64,000 nucleotides of DNA from Rotaria sordida (taxonomy: Eukaryota > Rotifera > Eurotatoria > Philodinida > Philodinidae). A program made the position numbers and the translations under genes. The stretch covers positions 1 through 64,000 of the forward strand of contig CAJNOL010000316.1 in the NCBI GenBank assembly GCA_905250125.1, in the 5' to 3' direction. Positions 12,901-25,774 of this stretch are shown here, in pieces (the first letter of the stretch is position 1; the number at the start of each line of letters is the position of its first letter). The notes below the pieces were generated by a model, which saw nothing but the letters and a program-made list of their open reading frames with translations, searched no databases and was not told the origin of the DNA.

Positions 12901-15900
12901 TTGCTGAAGTTGTACTTGTTGATCCACGTGGTCGACAAGATGTTGTACCTGTAGCAGTTAAACAAACTAGTCCTGGAAAATTTCGTTGTGAATATGTACC
13001 ACGTGAACCTGGTCTTCATTTAGTAAATATATTATTTGCTGGTCGACCTATACCAAATAGTCCATATGGCGTTAATATTTCATCATGTATGTAAAAAATT
13101 TTCAAAAAAGAATTCTTTTTTGTTTTTTTAAAAATCAAAAAAAAAACAAAATATACATAAATAACTTATATATAATAGCATCAATTTCATCATACGATGA
13201 TTTAAGAGATAGATTAACAACAAGTGAGGATGATTATTATTCATCAATTGAATTAGAACGATCAAAAAGTACAACTAGTAGTGATACAATATGTGCTCTA
13301 AGATATCAAAATGGTTTGTTTTATTATTATTATTATTGTTTCTTCGTAGACGGGAGGGATTAGTAATTATCTTTTTTTTTGTTTTTTTTTTTTATTATTT
13401 TACTGGAAATGGTGATGGATAGTAGTAGTATTGGAATTTTTCAAGAAGAATATATTAAGATTCTTTTTTTTTTGTTTGATTTTTTCTTTATAGCATCTGA
13501 CGCCAAAAAATGTCGTGCTTTTGGACGAGGTATTCAACCAAAAGGTGTTCGTACTGGTGATGTAGCTGAATTTCGTGTTATTACAAAAGATGCTGGAGAA
13601 GGTATTATGAAAGCAACAGTAACTGGACCAGGTAAAAATTCTTTTGTTTTTATATAGGATTTTATTTTTGAAAAAAAAATTTTTTTTTTTTTTGTTTGTT
13701 TTAGATGGTTTGGAAATTCCTTGTCGTGTAACAAAAGCAAATACTACAACATATGAATGTGGTTATGTACCAAATCGTGCAGGACCTCATACAGTTAATA
13801 TAACATATGGTGGTGCTCATATACCTAAAAGTCCATTTCCAGTCGATGTAGAACCATATAAAGATTCAAGAATACGAGCATTTGGACCAGGTCTTGAAGG
13901 TGGTATTATTGGTTTTCCAGCTGATTTTGTTGTTGAAACAAATGGTGAAACTGGTTCATTAGGTAGGTTATAAAAATATTAAAAAAAATTTTTTTTTTTT
14001 CTTAATTAAATTCTTATTATTCAAAAAAAAATAATTCATTAGGTGATATGAGTAAGTATCTATTTGATGTGTATTCTTTTAGTAAACTGCATGGATTGAA
14101 CTTTGGATGTTTTTTGTTTTTGTTTTTTTCACTGTATAGATTAAAAAATTTCATTTTTGTTTTTTTTTTCTAAAAGGTTTTTCAATCGAAGGACCATCAC
14201 AAGCACGTATTGAATGTAATGATAATGGTGATGGTTCAGCTAATGTTCGTTATTGGCCAACAATACAAGGTGAATATGCTGTACATATTCTTTGCAATGA
14301 TGAAGATATACCACATTCACCATTTATGGCATGGATTGAAGCACCAGGAAATTTTGATTCGGATAAAGTAAAATAATAGATATTTTGTTTTTTTTTGTGA
14401 CTAAAATATTTATGTTCTTCATCTTTTTTTCCCTAGGTTAAAGCTTATGGTCCAGGACTTGAACCATCAGGACAAATTATTGATAAACCAACAGAATTTA
14501 CAATTGATACACATAATGCTGGTGAAGCAGCATTACGTGTTCAAGCTATTGATCAAGATTATCAACCAGTTGATGTTCATGTAAGAAATAATGGTAATGG
14601 TACATATACTTGTCGTTATACACCAAGAAATCCTAATCGTCATTGTATATTAATTGATTATGGTGGTGTTGCTATACCACATAGTCCATTTCGAGTAATA
14701 TTTTTTTTGTTAAAAAATTAAATTAAATTAAAATACTCAAAAAAAAAATAAAAATTTCAGGTTTGGCCATCAGAACCATCAAATCCATCCAAAGTTCGTG
14801 TTTATGGTCCTGGTGTTGAACGTGGTGTTAAAATGAATACTCCAACACAATTTACTGTTGATTGTAAAGAAGCAGGACCAGGTAAAAAAAGAAATGTCTG
14901 AATATATGATTTTTTTTTTGTTGTCTTTGTTATGATTGCTATTTCTTTTCACTTTATACTAATACTACTTAATTCACTTATAATAATGCATGATTAATTA
15001 ACTTTATTTGCATGTTAGTGATTTCTACTAATCTCAATCATCGTTTTCGTTCACTTGATTCGCTCGATATTGATAAATGTGACGATGATATCATACCATA
15101 CAAAATTGATGTACAAGATTTAGATAATGAACAACATTGTTCATATGCTTTACAAAATGATGATACAAATAATTCAATGCATATTACATATAGACCACAA
15201 GCACGTAGAACACTTGTGAATGTTGCTGTTGTGTGGTAGACGTTTTTTGTGTTTTTTTTAAACTTGCTTAGCTTGCTTGCTCAGTTTACTAATAAAATAT
15301 TTAGATTAGGTGTTTAAATCAATAACAAAAAGAATAAAATAAAATAAAATGAATTGATTTATTCATTTCAGGTGATATATCAATTGCTTTAACTGATACA
15401 AAAAATCAAGATGTTCCATTTACTATTGATGATAATCAAGATGGAACATTTACTATAGCTTATACAGCAAAATTACCTGGTGTACATTGTATAAGTGTTC
15501 TATTTGGCGATAATGAAATACCTATATCACCAATTAAAGTTAATATTGAACCAAGTGTTGATGTAAATAAAATACGTGTTGAAGGTCTTGAAACAAGTAA
15601 GTTTAAATGTTATTTAGAATTAGAAAATACTAAAAAAAAAAGATTTTCTTTTTTTTTCTGTCTTCTTCTATCTGTATGTTACTAAGTGCAACTCTTTTTT
15701 ACTTTTTTTTCTCTAAACACACACACACACTCTATTTCTCTCTGTCATACATCGTAGTGCCTATTGTTGGACAACCTGCTCAGGTAATATTAAATACATT
15801 AGCAGCTGGTCCATTACCAGCTAATGCAATTCATGCTCGTATTGTTGGACCAAAAGGTAATACACAAGAAGCAATTGTAACACCAGCACCACAAGGTTAT

Positions 15901-18495
15901 AATCTTCGTTTTAATGTACCTGAATCAGGTACATACGTAATCGAACCCGATGTATGTACATTACCCTTACATCCAGTACAAATCACAGCTATTGAACCAC
16001 TTGATCCGAATAAAGTACGTGCCTATGGACCAGGTCTATCACAGGGTACAGTTAATAAACCAGCTGATTTTACTGTTGATACACGTGGTGCTGGTAATGG
16101 TCAATTAGCTGTGACAGTTGAAGGACCATCAGAATCAAAAATTGATTATCAAGATAATAATGATGGTAGTTGTTGTGTTACTTATCATCCGACAGGTAGT
16201 TTTATTTTTTTTCTGTTGTCTCATTTATTTTCTCCCGACGTATTATAAAATATAGTTTCTGGTAATTATAATATCAATATATTATATGAAGGAAAACATA
16301 TCCCTGGTTCACCATTTCGTTCTGCTGTAAGAGCCGATCTTGATACACATTCTATTCGTTGTTATGGACCTGGTCTCGATTCGAACGGTGTGTACAGCTA
16401 TATGGAAGCAACAACAATATGCATATATATATATATTTAATCATTCGCATTGCATGTCTTAACTTGCCATTAAAAATAATATCGCTTGCATGAACTACTT
16501 GCTTTTTTTTGTCTCGGATATTTCGTTTGACGTGATTAGATTCGAAATAGAACATAACTAAGCTAACGAAAGAGAAGGAAAGCTTTTTTTAAAAATTCAT
16601 ATAAATAGAAATACTCTTCTAGATTTTTTGAGATATTAATATTAATATTTTCTATTTCTGTATTCGAAAATTCATGTAAGAATATAATATTTATTCCATA
16701 ATAAGTTATGCTTTTGGTGCATGATAGGGTGCTTTATTTTGTTTTTATTCTTTTTTTGTTTTTCTGAAATTTATTTTTCATTTTTCATTTTTTGTAGGAG
16801 TATTTCTTGAAAGTCCAACTGATTTTACTGTTGATGCTAAATTAGTAACGGGTAGTGGTTCAGGTCGTGTTGAATGTTTATTAACATCACCAAGTGGTCG
16901 TGTTGTACGATGTCCTGTTAAAAATATGTCCGATGGAACATATCTTGTTCAATATGCACCTTATGAACCAGGTCTCATTAATTAGAATAAAGACAAAAAA
17001 GAATTTCATAGATATTGTTTGTTTGTTTTTTGTTCTAGGCATGCATCAATTAGAAGTGACCTATGAAAATATTCCTGTTCCTGGTAGTCCATTTCAAGTT
17101 AGTGCTGTTCCAGGTTGTGATTCAACACGTGTACGTGCATATGGACCTGGTCTTGAAAATGCAATAACAAATGAACCAACAAGATTTACAATTGAAACAA
17201 AAAGTGCTGGACAAGGTAGTCTTGGTTTAGCAATTGAAGGACCATCCGAAGCTAAAATGATTTGTAAAGATAATCAAGATGGTACTTGTATTATGGAATA
17301 TTTACCTGTAAGAAAAGAAATTTAAAAAGACAAACAAACAAAAGATCCTTGAAATTTGAATTTGTGTTTTCTTTTTCTTTTTCTTTTTGATTAGACGAAA
17401 GCTGGTCAATATGATATAGCAATTAAATTTTCTGAACATCATATACCAGGTTAGAATTTGACATTTGTTTGCATAATGAAAATTGGATGATTTGTTCTTT
17501 CTTTTATTTGATTTCATTATTGTTATTATTGTTATTCTTTTTTAAGGCTCACCATTTCGTGTCAATGTAAATGATCGAGTTGATGCTAATCGTGTTAATG
17601 TTAAAATGAATTCAACAATGCGTGCTAATGTTTTACAAGAAATTGTAATTGATGGACTAACAGCTGGACCAGGTAGTCCAACAATTGATATTACTGATAT
17701 GCATGGTAAGTTTTTTGATTTTACTTTTCTTTATTTCTGCGGTTTTTTTTTGTTTGATAAAAGAAGAACTATAATTTACTTTCTTCAATAACAATCATTC
17801 ATGTATTTGTGTATATTTATTTAAAATGCGTTTATTTACGGAGAATAGAGCTATTCATAGAGAAGTATGCCTTTCTCTTTTCTTCTTCTTCTTCTTCTTC
17901 TTCATCGATTTCGAATCAAAAAAAGAAAAAGGTAATACGATGAGGTCGATGAAGGAAAACAACATTGTTGTACGTATCGATGGAAAGGTAAAGATGAAGA
18001 CGCAAAGAACATATATATATATGTTCGAGCTAAAGAGGACGAAAAAAGGAAAGAAAGAAAGCAATAACATATTAATGAAGGACAGACGGAACCACCATTA
18101 CAATCTAATCGCGTTTCATTAACCTTTTCCTCCTCATCGTTTGCTTTTTATATTTCATATATTTTAATACATACACATATATATATATATATAAATATAT
18201 ATATACATTGAGAAGTACGTGCCCGCGTGCCAAAAAATTCTCAACCTTCATCGATTTTGTTCAATCGGAACGTCGATAAATATTCCATCTCATTCTCTTC
18301 TCTCTCTGATAAGGTAATTTCGATACACGAGAACAACTTGAGAAGCTTAAATTCCTCGTTTTTTTTTTTCTATGCATCTCTTCTTTCGATTAAAATGAAC
18401 AGTATTGTATAAAATTTTTTTTTATTCCTTTTCTTTTTTCATTTTCACATATGAATTTGATTTTCGATTTGTGCAACAAGTACATTTTTTCTTCA

Positions 18496-18526
<31 letters not shown>

Positions 18527-21500
18527 TGCTCCTTGTTTTACTTGAAAAGAGCACACACAACTCTTTCTTTTTTTTTTTGTATTATAGGTCGTCGCAAACC
18601 GGCTAGTATTCGACCTAGAGGCGAAGGCGTTTACACTGCAGAATTTACTCCACAAGCAGAAGGTTCACATCGTATTGATATTAATTGGAGTGATCAGCCA
18701 ATACCTCAAAGGTTTTTTTTCTTAGAATAAAAAAAAAATCACGACTTTCGAATTTTATGTATATTTATTTATTATTTAGTCCATTTAACATTAAAGTACT
18801 TCCTCATTTTGAACCAAATAAAGTTATTGTTGACGGAGCAGGTATTCGTAACGGTATACCAGCATCACTTGAAACAAGTTTTCGTATTGATACACGTGAA
18901 GCTGGTTTTGAACAACCTGACGTTTCAATTAAAGTAAGAAAAAGAAAATTATTATTACTTTTTTTTTCCTAAAAAAAATAATTGTTTTTTTTTTAGAATC
19001 CCGAAGGTCTTTTAACATCATCGAAAATTATTGATAATAAAGATGGAACCTATAAGGTAACATATAAACCGAATGATGTTGGCCGTTATATAATTAATGT
19101 TAATTATGGTGGTATTCCGGTTCATAATTCTCCATTCAACGTGAAAGTGGAACCAACCGGAGATCCAACGAAATGCCATATTTCGGGTATAATTATTTAG
19201 AAATTTTCGTTTTTTTTTTTTTTTTTAATAGCATATATTTACAATTCTAGGCAGTGGCATTAATCCTAATGTTCAAGTAGGTGAAGAATATAAAATAACT
19301 GTTGATACACATGATGCCGGCCCGGGCGCAGTAACATGCCGTATACGTTCAACACTTGGCAATGATCTTGATATTGATATTGTTGATAATCAAGATGGAA
19401 CATATAATTTATTCTATACACCACATAATCCAGGAAATTATGTTATTAAAATAAAATTTGGTGGACAAGATATTCCAGGTGGTGATTTTGTCATAACGGT
19501 ATGTTTAAAAAAAAAAAGAAAACAAAATCTCTTATTGCCACCGCCTTCGTTCTTTCCTTTTTTTTTACTAACAAGTATGTTTCTTCAATAAATTAACATC
19601 CTACTTAGACTTCTTCGTCTATGGTAGACATAGTTGTAAAATAAAAAAGAAATAGAGAATAAGACGATGGCTCGAAATTCGATTTTATATTACTTGTCTT
19701 GTATTTCTTCTTCTTCGTCTTCTTATAGGGTACAACAAATCTTAGGGTATGCTTATATTTAAAGCTCATTATCTCACATAAGTGTCAAACTAATCAATAA
19801 ATAGGTCAAGATTACAGAATAAAAATATTTATAATAGATAAAAAAAAAAAACAACAACACGAAAGAGAATTTCTATTATCATTTCTGGACACGATTTCGA
19901 GTTCAATATTGCTATTGTCATGTTTCATATGTTAGTCTGCTTCTTCTTCTTCTTCTTGCTTTTTGTAAATTTTCTAAATAATATTTTATATTCATTTATT
20001 TACTTTGTTTGTTTACAAAGGCGGGTGATACACAACAATATATTCGAACACTACAAACAGAATCTATTACAACAAGTCAATATCGACCTGTCGATTTTCG
20101 TTTACCTGTTGGTGGTGGTAAACTTAGTGATATTACTGGTATGAATTTTGGAAAGAATAGATTTTTTTTCTTCTTCTCTTTCTCTTTTATACTTTATGTA
20201 TGTATTGATAGGAATTTTTTTTTAAAAGTATGTGCGCTTCCGGTGCTCGTTGTTCTTCATATAAACAGTATGAAAAAAAAATGAAAGCAAGAGAGAGAGA
20301 GAGAGAGAGAGAAAGAAAGATCGAATAAGGCTTTATTGAACGTTGATGCGATGAACATTATTCACAGGTAAACAGCCGGAGAGAAAGCAATAGTTACGCA
20401 TATTTGATTGAGTTTAATATACTACACACATACATGCATACATACATATATATATACATGTAAGACTTTTAGATGGATTTTCAAGGTATTAATTATTATA
20501 ATATTATTGAAAAAAAATTCTTTTTTTTTTTCTTTTAGCATTAATACGAACACCAACAGGTAAATTTCATACCCCGCTTATTGATGATAATCAAGATGGA
20601 ACTGTTTCAATAAAATATCAACCATCAGAAATTGGTTTACATGAATTAGATGTATTCTATCAAGGACAACCAATAGCTGGTTCACCATTTAAATTTCATG
20701 TTGATCAAGTTCAAACAGGTTATGTTACAGCATATGGACCTGGTCTTAGTCATGGTGTTTGTAATGAATCAAGTAGCTTTCGTATTATAACTAAAGATGC
20801 TGGTTCAGGTGGTTTATCAGTTGCTGTTGAAGGAAGTTCAAAAGCTGAAATACAATGTAAAGATAATAAAGATGGTACATGTGATGTTACTTATTGGCCG
20901 GTAATTTAAAATTTCAAGCAATTTTCAAAATATTGAATTCGTTTTTTTTTTTGTTTTTTTTCTTTAAGACTGCACCAGGTGAATATACAATAACTGTTAA
21001 ATTTGCTGATAAACATATTGTTGGTTCACCATTTACTGCTAAAGTAACTGGTTCACCAGTATTAGTTGAAAATAATAAACGTTCACAAGTTATGGTTGGA
21101 AATCAAAGTGAAATAAGTTTACGTGTAACTGAAATCGATATACATGATTTAAATGCAACAATACGTTCACCAAGTGGTTTAGAAGATGTATGTTTATTAA
21201 AAAAATTATCTAATGGAAGTCTTGGTATATCATTTATACCAAAAGAAATTGGTGATCATTTAGTAAATGTTTATCGTGATGGTAAACATATTAAAAATAG
21301 TCCATTTCGTATACATGTTGGTTCATCTGAAATTGGTGATGCTAATAAAGTTAGAGTATTTGGACGAGGTTTAAAAGAAGGTAAATACATTAAAAAAAGA
21401 AAACAAAGGACATGTTAAAAATTTCTTATTATTGAAAAAAACAAAATTAATTCATTTAGGTTATGCTAATCAAATAAATGATTTTACTGTTGTTACACGT

Positions 21501-24500
21501 GATGCTGGTTAGTTAAAATAAAAATAAAAGAAGAAGAAAAAAAAAACAAGTTTTTTTAACTCTTTTTTTTTTTTAATTTCATTAGGTTATGGTGGTTTAT
21601 CATTATCAATTGAAGGACCATCAAAAGCCGATATTGAATGTCATGATAATGAAGATGGTTCATGTCTTGTTACATTTAGACCAACCGAACCTGGTATTTA
21701 TATTGTTAATGTTAAATTTGCTGATAAACATGTACCTGGTTAGTACACAAAAAACAAAATACAAAAAAAAATAGAAAACGAAAAGATTTTCTTTATTAAA
21801 TTATATTTATTTTATTTAGGTAGTCCATTTACAGTTAGTGTTGGCGGTAGTGGATCAAGTCGACTTCGTGAAAGTATTATACGTGAACGTCGTGCTGTTG
21901 ATATCACACATATTGGTAGTCAATGTGAATTATCTCTTAAAATTCCTGGTATGAAAACAAAAGAATTTAATTGAATAACAAATACTAAAAAATTTTTTTA
22001 ATATTTAGGTACTTCATCATTTGATATGAGTGCTTATGTTACAAGTCCAACAGGACGTTTAGAAAATTGTGAAATTGTGTAAGTAGAATTTAAAATTGAT
22101 ATTTTACAAAACAAAAAAAAAAAGTTAAAGATAGAAATTTCATTTTTTTTTCTTATCTTATTCTAGTGAACTTGATGATTGTAATTATTCAATTAAATTT
22201 ATTCCAAAAGAAATGGGTGTTCATACTGTTAGTGTTAAACATAAAGATATGCATATACCTGGAAGTCCATTTGGTAATATTAAAAATATTATTTATTAAT
22301 ATGTATATACGAGATAAATTATTTTATTTAGAATTTACTGTTGGTCCAATACTAGGTGGTGGTGCTCATAAAGTTCGTGCTAGTGGTAATGGTCTTATGC
22401 GTGGTGAAGTTAATTCAACAAGTATGAACTGAAAAGAAAAAAAAAAAGAAGTTTTTGTGAAACACGATCTAAAATGAGTTTAGAAATGTATATCGGATAG
22501 AAATTTGCATACCTCTGACAGACGCTAGTTCGAGACTATCACATACTGTATATTAACTATTTTCTTATTGTATTTTTTTGAGAATTAAGTAAAGAGAAGA
22601 CGAAGAAATATGTTCGAAGAATTTCTCTGTGATTATAGTCATAGCAACTACATCGTGTTTCACATTTTAATCTCATAAGAATTGTACTAATAGGTTTTTT
22701 TTTTTCTAATATATTTTAGATGAATTTAATATTTATACACGTGAAGCAGGTGCGGGTGGTTTAGCTATTGCTGTTGAAGGTCCAGCTAAAGCTGAAATAG
22801 ATTTTTTTGATCGTAAAGATGGTTCATGTGGTGTATCTTATGTATGTCCAGAAGCAGGTGAATATCAAATTTCAATTAAATTTAATGATGAACATATACC
22901 TGATTCACCATTTAATATTTCAATTGCACCACCATTTGGTGATGCAAAAAAACTTACAATACATAGTCTTAAAACAAAAGGTCTTGATGTAAATCGACAA
23001 TATACATTTACTGTTAATGTTAATGGTGCACGTGGTCATGTTGATGCTCGTATAACAGCACCAAGTGGAGTAGAAGAAGCATGTATTGTACAAGATATGG
23101 GTGATGATCATTATGCTATTCGATTTGTACCTAAAGAAAATGGTATTCATTGGATACATGTTCGTTTTAATGGACGTGATATACCTGATTCACCATTTCG
23201 TATTGTTGTTGGTCAAGCTAATGCTGATCCAGGTCGTGTATTTGCTTCTGGTTCTGGTTTATATCAAGGAGAAACTAGTAAATATTACGAAAATTTATAT
23301 ATATTTATTTTAGTTTGAATTAAAAAAAAATTTTTTTTTTTGAAGGTAAACCATGTGAATTTTTAATTGATACAACAAATGCTGGTGCTGGTGCATTAGC
23401 TGTTACAGTTGATGGACCATCAAAAGTTCAACTTGATTGTAGAGAAGTAACGGAAGGTAAATTTATTTCAATATTATTTTTTGTTTTTTAGAATTATTTA
23501 TTTAAAACTTTAATTTTTTTTTCTAGGTTATCGTGTTACATTTACACCAACAGCACCCGGAGATTATCTTATTTCAATTAAATTTGCTGGTATTAATATT
23601 GCTGGTAGTCCATTTAAATGTACAGTTGGAGGTAATATTATTGATTATATTAGTTTTATGAAATACGATCTAAGACAGAATGTTGAAGTATGGCGATAGA
23701 AACTGAGACTCCACCCTCTTCATGTACAAACGTGACAAACATCATAGCAACGAATAATCACACATTACATATGAATAAAATGTCTTAATATAATATATAA
23801 TCTATTGTCTTATTATATTTCTGAAAGATGGTTAAGAAACATGTCCCAAAATAGATAGAATAAAACAATCTTCCTATGATTAGTAATTATAGTTACATCA
23901 TGTTTCATATTTTAATACTGCATGGATTGTGTGGTAATAGTATTTTTTTTTTCTCTTTTGTTAATTAAAATTTAGGAACTGGATATCCACTAAGTCGTGG
24001 AAGTGGTGGTCTAACAACAACGACATCATCATCATCATATGTACAACGTTCAGACGGAAAAATAACAAGTCAAACAAGATATGATACTGTTGAAAAATCA
24101 ACATCATATTCATCGAGTTCAAGAAATACTAATTATGCTATTGTTGATGCAAGTCGAGTAAAAGCACATGGTGATGGTTTAGAACGAGCTTTTAGAAATG
24201 AAAAAGCAACGTTTACTGTTGATACACGTGATAGTGGTAAGTTAAATGTTTTGACTAAATAAATTTATTTTGAACCTTGTCTTTTTCTTAAAAAAAAAAG
24301 GAAATGCTATGTTAATGGTGGGTGTATTTGGTCCAAAACATCCATGTGAAGAAGTATTTATAAAACATATTGGAAATAATCAATATAATGTTCAATATGT
24401 AAGAATAATATTTGATAGTGTGCTTTTGTTATTTGAATAAATTTATTTTTTTTTTGTATTTTCCTTTTCCTTTTTTATTTTGTTTTTAGACTGTTCGAGA

Positions 24501-24579
24501 GAAGGGTGAATATATGTTGATTGTTAAATGGGGTGATCAACATATTCCAGGTTCTCCATGGCATATTGAAGTTGTTTAA
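9981..24579 (+). CDS. FLN: Filamin (actin cross-linker, CH-CH-Ig repeats)
   Basis: Filamins cross-link F-actin and tether membrane receptors to the cortex. The start at 9981 follows an A-rich leader and gives a Gly-rich, acidic N-terminus. The actin-binding domain is split over exons 9981-10119, 10238-10534, 11408-11668 and 11735-11980. CH1 contains WANEHLK and the [12 protein letters not shown] block; CH2 contains MHWIQEKLP and [19 protein letters not shown]. From 12337 onward about 35 exons encode some 22 Ig-like repeats, counted from closing motifs such as HIPGSPF, and their openings (AYGPGL). Exon 23976-24236 carries a Ser/Thr/Tyr-rich linker equivalent to hinge 2, and 24301-24579 the last, dimerisation repeat ending [12 protein letters not shown]. 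Total length is about 2,490 residues with the 13179-13313 cassette. Vertebrate filamins have 24 repeats, so this is close. Several introns hold candidate alternative exons (listed separately). All borders are GT-AG. Confidence 0.95.
12144..12276 (+). other. FLN: Candidate alternative first exon of filamin (no actin-binding domain)
   Basis: Inside the intron between CH2 and Ig repeat 1, an AG acceptor (CATACAG, ending 12143) is followed six bases later by ATG at 12150. An open frame of 42 codons plus one base then runs to a GT donor at 12277. That phase joins exactly to exon 12337, reading on into IEPNGNHVD of repeat 1. Entering the exon from the upstream CH2 exon would hit an immediate TAA, so it cannot be an ordinary cassette. 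The peptide is basic and Tyr-rich (for example [15 protein letters not shown]) and uses the same codons as neighbouring exons. Inference: a short filamin starting here would lack both CH domains. Confidence 0.5.
13179..13313 (+). other. FLN: Symmetric 45-codon filamin exon, likely cassette
   Basis: This 135-base exon has phase-1 borders on both sides, so inclusion or skipping keeps the frame. It encodes an acidic, Ser/Thr-rich segment ([20 protein letters not shown] and onward) between an Ig repeat ending [10 protein letters not shown] and the next one starting [11 protein letters not shown]. It has no Ig-fold character and would act as a flexible, possibly phosphorylated hinge. Acceptor ATATAATAG, donor ATGGTTTGT. 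Confidence 0.65.
14043..14051 (+). other. FLN: Possible 9-base in-frame filamin microexon
   Basis: Within intron 13963-14176, the string ATTCATTAG is followed by nine bases and then a perfect donor GTAAGT. Used as an exon it adds Gly-Asp-Met in frame (phase 1 on both sides). Skipping gives the family-typical [11 protein letters not shown]. The upstream polypyrimidine tract is weak, so this is tentative. Confidence 0.25.
15019..15239 (+). other. FLN: Candidate alternative terminal exon of filamin
   Basis: Within the intron between exons 14761-14881 and 15372-15596, an acceptor ATGTTAG opens a frame in phase with the upstream exon and runs 73 codons to TAG at 15237. The second half resembles the closing half of a filamin Ig repeat ([16 protein letters not shown], then a beta-strand-like NVAVVW). 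No donor joins it in frame to the next exon. AATAAA occurs at 15291-15296, 52 bases after the stop. Inference: it ends a truncated filamin of roughly six repeats. Alternatively it is a dead duplicate of the following exon. Confidence 0.5.
15291..15296 (+). promoter_or_regulatory. Polyadenylation signal after alternative terminal exon
   Basis: AATAAA lies 52 bases downstream of the TAG at 15237-15239, inside a filamin intron, and is followed by A/T-rich sequence. It fits use of 15019-15239 as a last exon. AATAAA is common by chance in this AT-rich DNA. Confidence 0.35.
19729..19746 (+). other. FLN: Possible 18-base in-frame filamin microexon
   Basis: In the 522-base intron 19499-20020, a strong pyrimidine tract (CTTCTTCTTCGTCTTCTTATAG) ends at 19728. 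It is followed by 18 bases coding Gly-Thr-Thr-Asn-Leu-Arg and then a GTATGC donor. Both neighbouring junctions are phase 0, so inclusion keeps the frame. It would lengthen the linker before [10 protein letters not shown], an already atypical inter-repeat stretch. Confidence 0.4.
22452..22690. repeat. MITE-like repeat, copy A (filamin intron)
   Basis: Fills most of the intron 22422-22719. Left end GTGAAACACGATCTAAAATG and right end, in inverse, AATGTGAAACACGATGTAG form short terminal inverted repeats. Internal stretches such as GGATAGAAATTTG align with copies B, C and D elsewhere in the window. No coding capacity. Confidence 0.6.
23650..23930. repeat. MITE-like repeat, copy B (filamin intron)
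   Basis: Left end ATGAAATACGATCTAAGACA followed by GAATGTTGAAGTAT; right end inverse is AATATGAAACATGATGTAAC. It lies in intron 23632-23975, just before the hinge-2 exon. Aligns by eye along the length of copy A and with both ends of copy C. Confidence 0.6.
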
Positions 24580-25774
24580 AATCAAAACATGAACTATATA
24601 TCCCTTGAGAAAGAGAGCATCGAACAATCTTCTCTTATTTATATGCATATATGCTAGAGAATTTCTTTTTTTTTTTATTTTTCCTTTGTCTTCTTTTCTT
24701 TTTTTTTTTGTTTTGAATTATCATTCAACTGAGTAGTTTTGTTATATTCTCTTTGTATGTATGCGCATGCTCAAACTACTTGTGTTTTTATCATTATTAT
24801 TATTACTATTATTATTATTATTATTAGTCAAGGTGCTATGATGTGTGAAATGAGTTAGAAAAGAAAAATAAAAATCAGCAGTGGTCTCGTTTCTACATCT
24901 ATTTGTTTGGTTTACCTCATATCCGTTTCTTTTTCTTTATAGCTGCTTGTACGTTTCATTTTTTTTTCTGCTTTTACTTTTAAAAAAGAGAAAACTACCT
25001 TCATCTTAATATATATATATACATATACATATATTCATATAGGTAAATATGATGTTGGAGCCTTGTTTATTATGAACTTTTCCTTGTTTTTTTTTTTGTC
25101 TTCATAGTTTTGGATAAATAAAAAGTTGCTTCTTCGTGTTTTCGATTTGCTTTGTTTTTTTTTTCATGTTCGTTTTCTTTGTTTTTTTCTTATGTATTTT
25201 TTTTTCTATTAAAAAAAGGATTTTTATGAACATGCGGAAAAAAGATTTGCAAATTTCTTTTTTTTGTTAATGAACAAAGTAATAACAATATTCCTGTGTA
25301 TATTCAGTCAATATTCTGATTGATTAGGATGTTCCTATTTCCTTGGTAAAAATATCTTTATAATCATTGAAGTTAATTATGTCTAAGTTTGCAGACATTT
25401 TTTATTTTTTATTGACAATCTCGACATTGAATCAATATAGAAGCAAAATTCAGTGTTAAAGAAAGAAAAAAAAAATGAAGAGAATAAATGGTGAGAGTTT
25501 ATATTATGGAAAATCTACAAATGCAATAGAGTATATGAGTAAATTCATCTGTAGCTATCTCATCCGTTATTTCCGGCGAGAACTATTGAAGAAAATTGGA
25601 TTTCATTCTTTCTCTTTTTGCGCTTTTTTGCTTCCTTATCTAGCTGTATTTTTCCGCCAAAATATGAGGCCTAGATATCTAGATGATTTTTCCTTTTGCT
25701 CATTTTTCTTCTTCAACTAACAGAATATAAAATCATTCATCGAGTAAATTTTGCATTTCATTATTGTAATAAAT
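24580..25774. other. Filamin 3' UTR and intergenic region
   Basis: About 1.2 kb with T-rich tracts, ATT and TA microsatellites and two AATAAA signals. An open frame at 25475-25720 has no coding character. Nothing else is recognisable until the acetyltransferase start. Confidence 0.5.
24867..24872 (+). promoter_or_regulatory. Candidate filamin polyadenylation signal (proximal)
   Basis: AATAAA 288 bases after the filamin stop codon, followed by a T/G-rich stretch. A second AATAAA at 25117-25122, followed by GTTGCTTCTTCGTG-type GU-rich sequence, is an alternative distal site. Confidence 0.4.

Noticed and set aside
17826-18122. Open frames on both strands in the 882-base filamin intron
   Set aside because: Lys- and Phe-rich translations of simple repeats. 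No phase-compatible splice sites for a cassette found.
18501-18530. CT repeat (and GA repeat near 20290) as possible functional elements
   Set aside because: Plain microsatellites; the CT run may simply extend a polypyrimidine tract.
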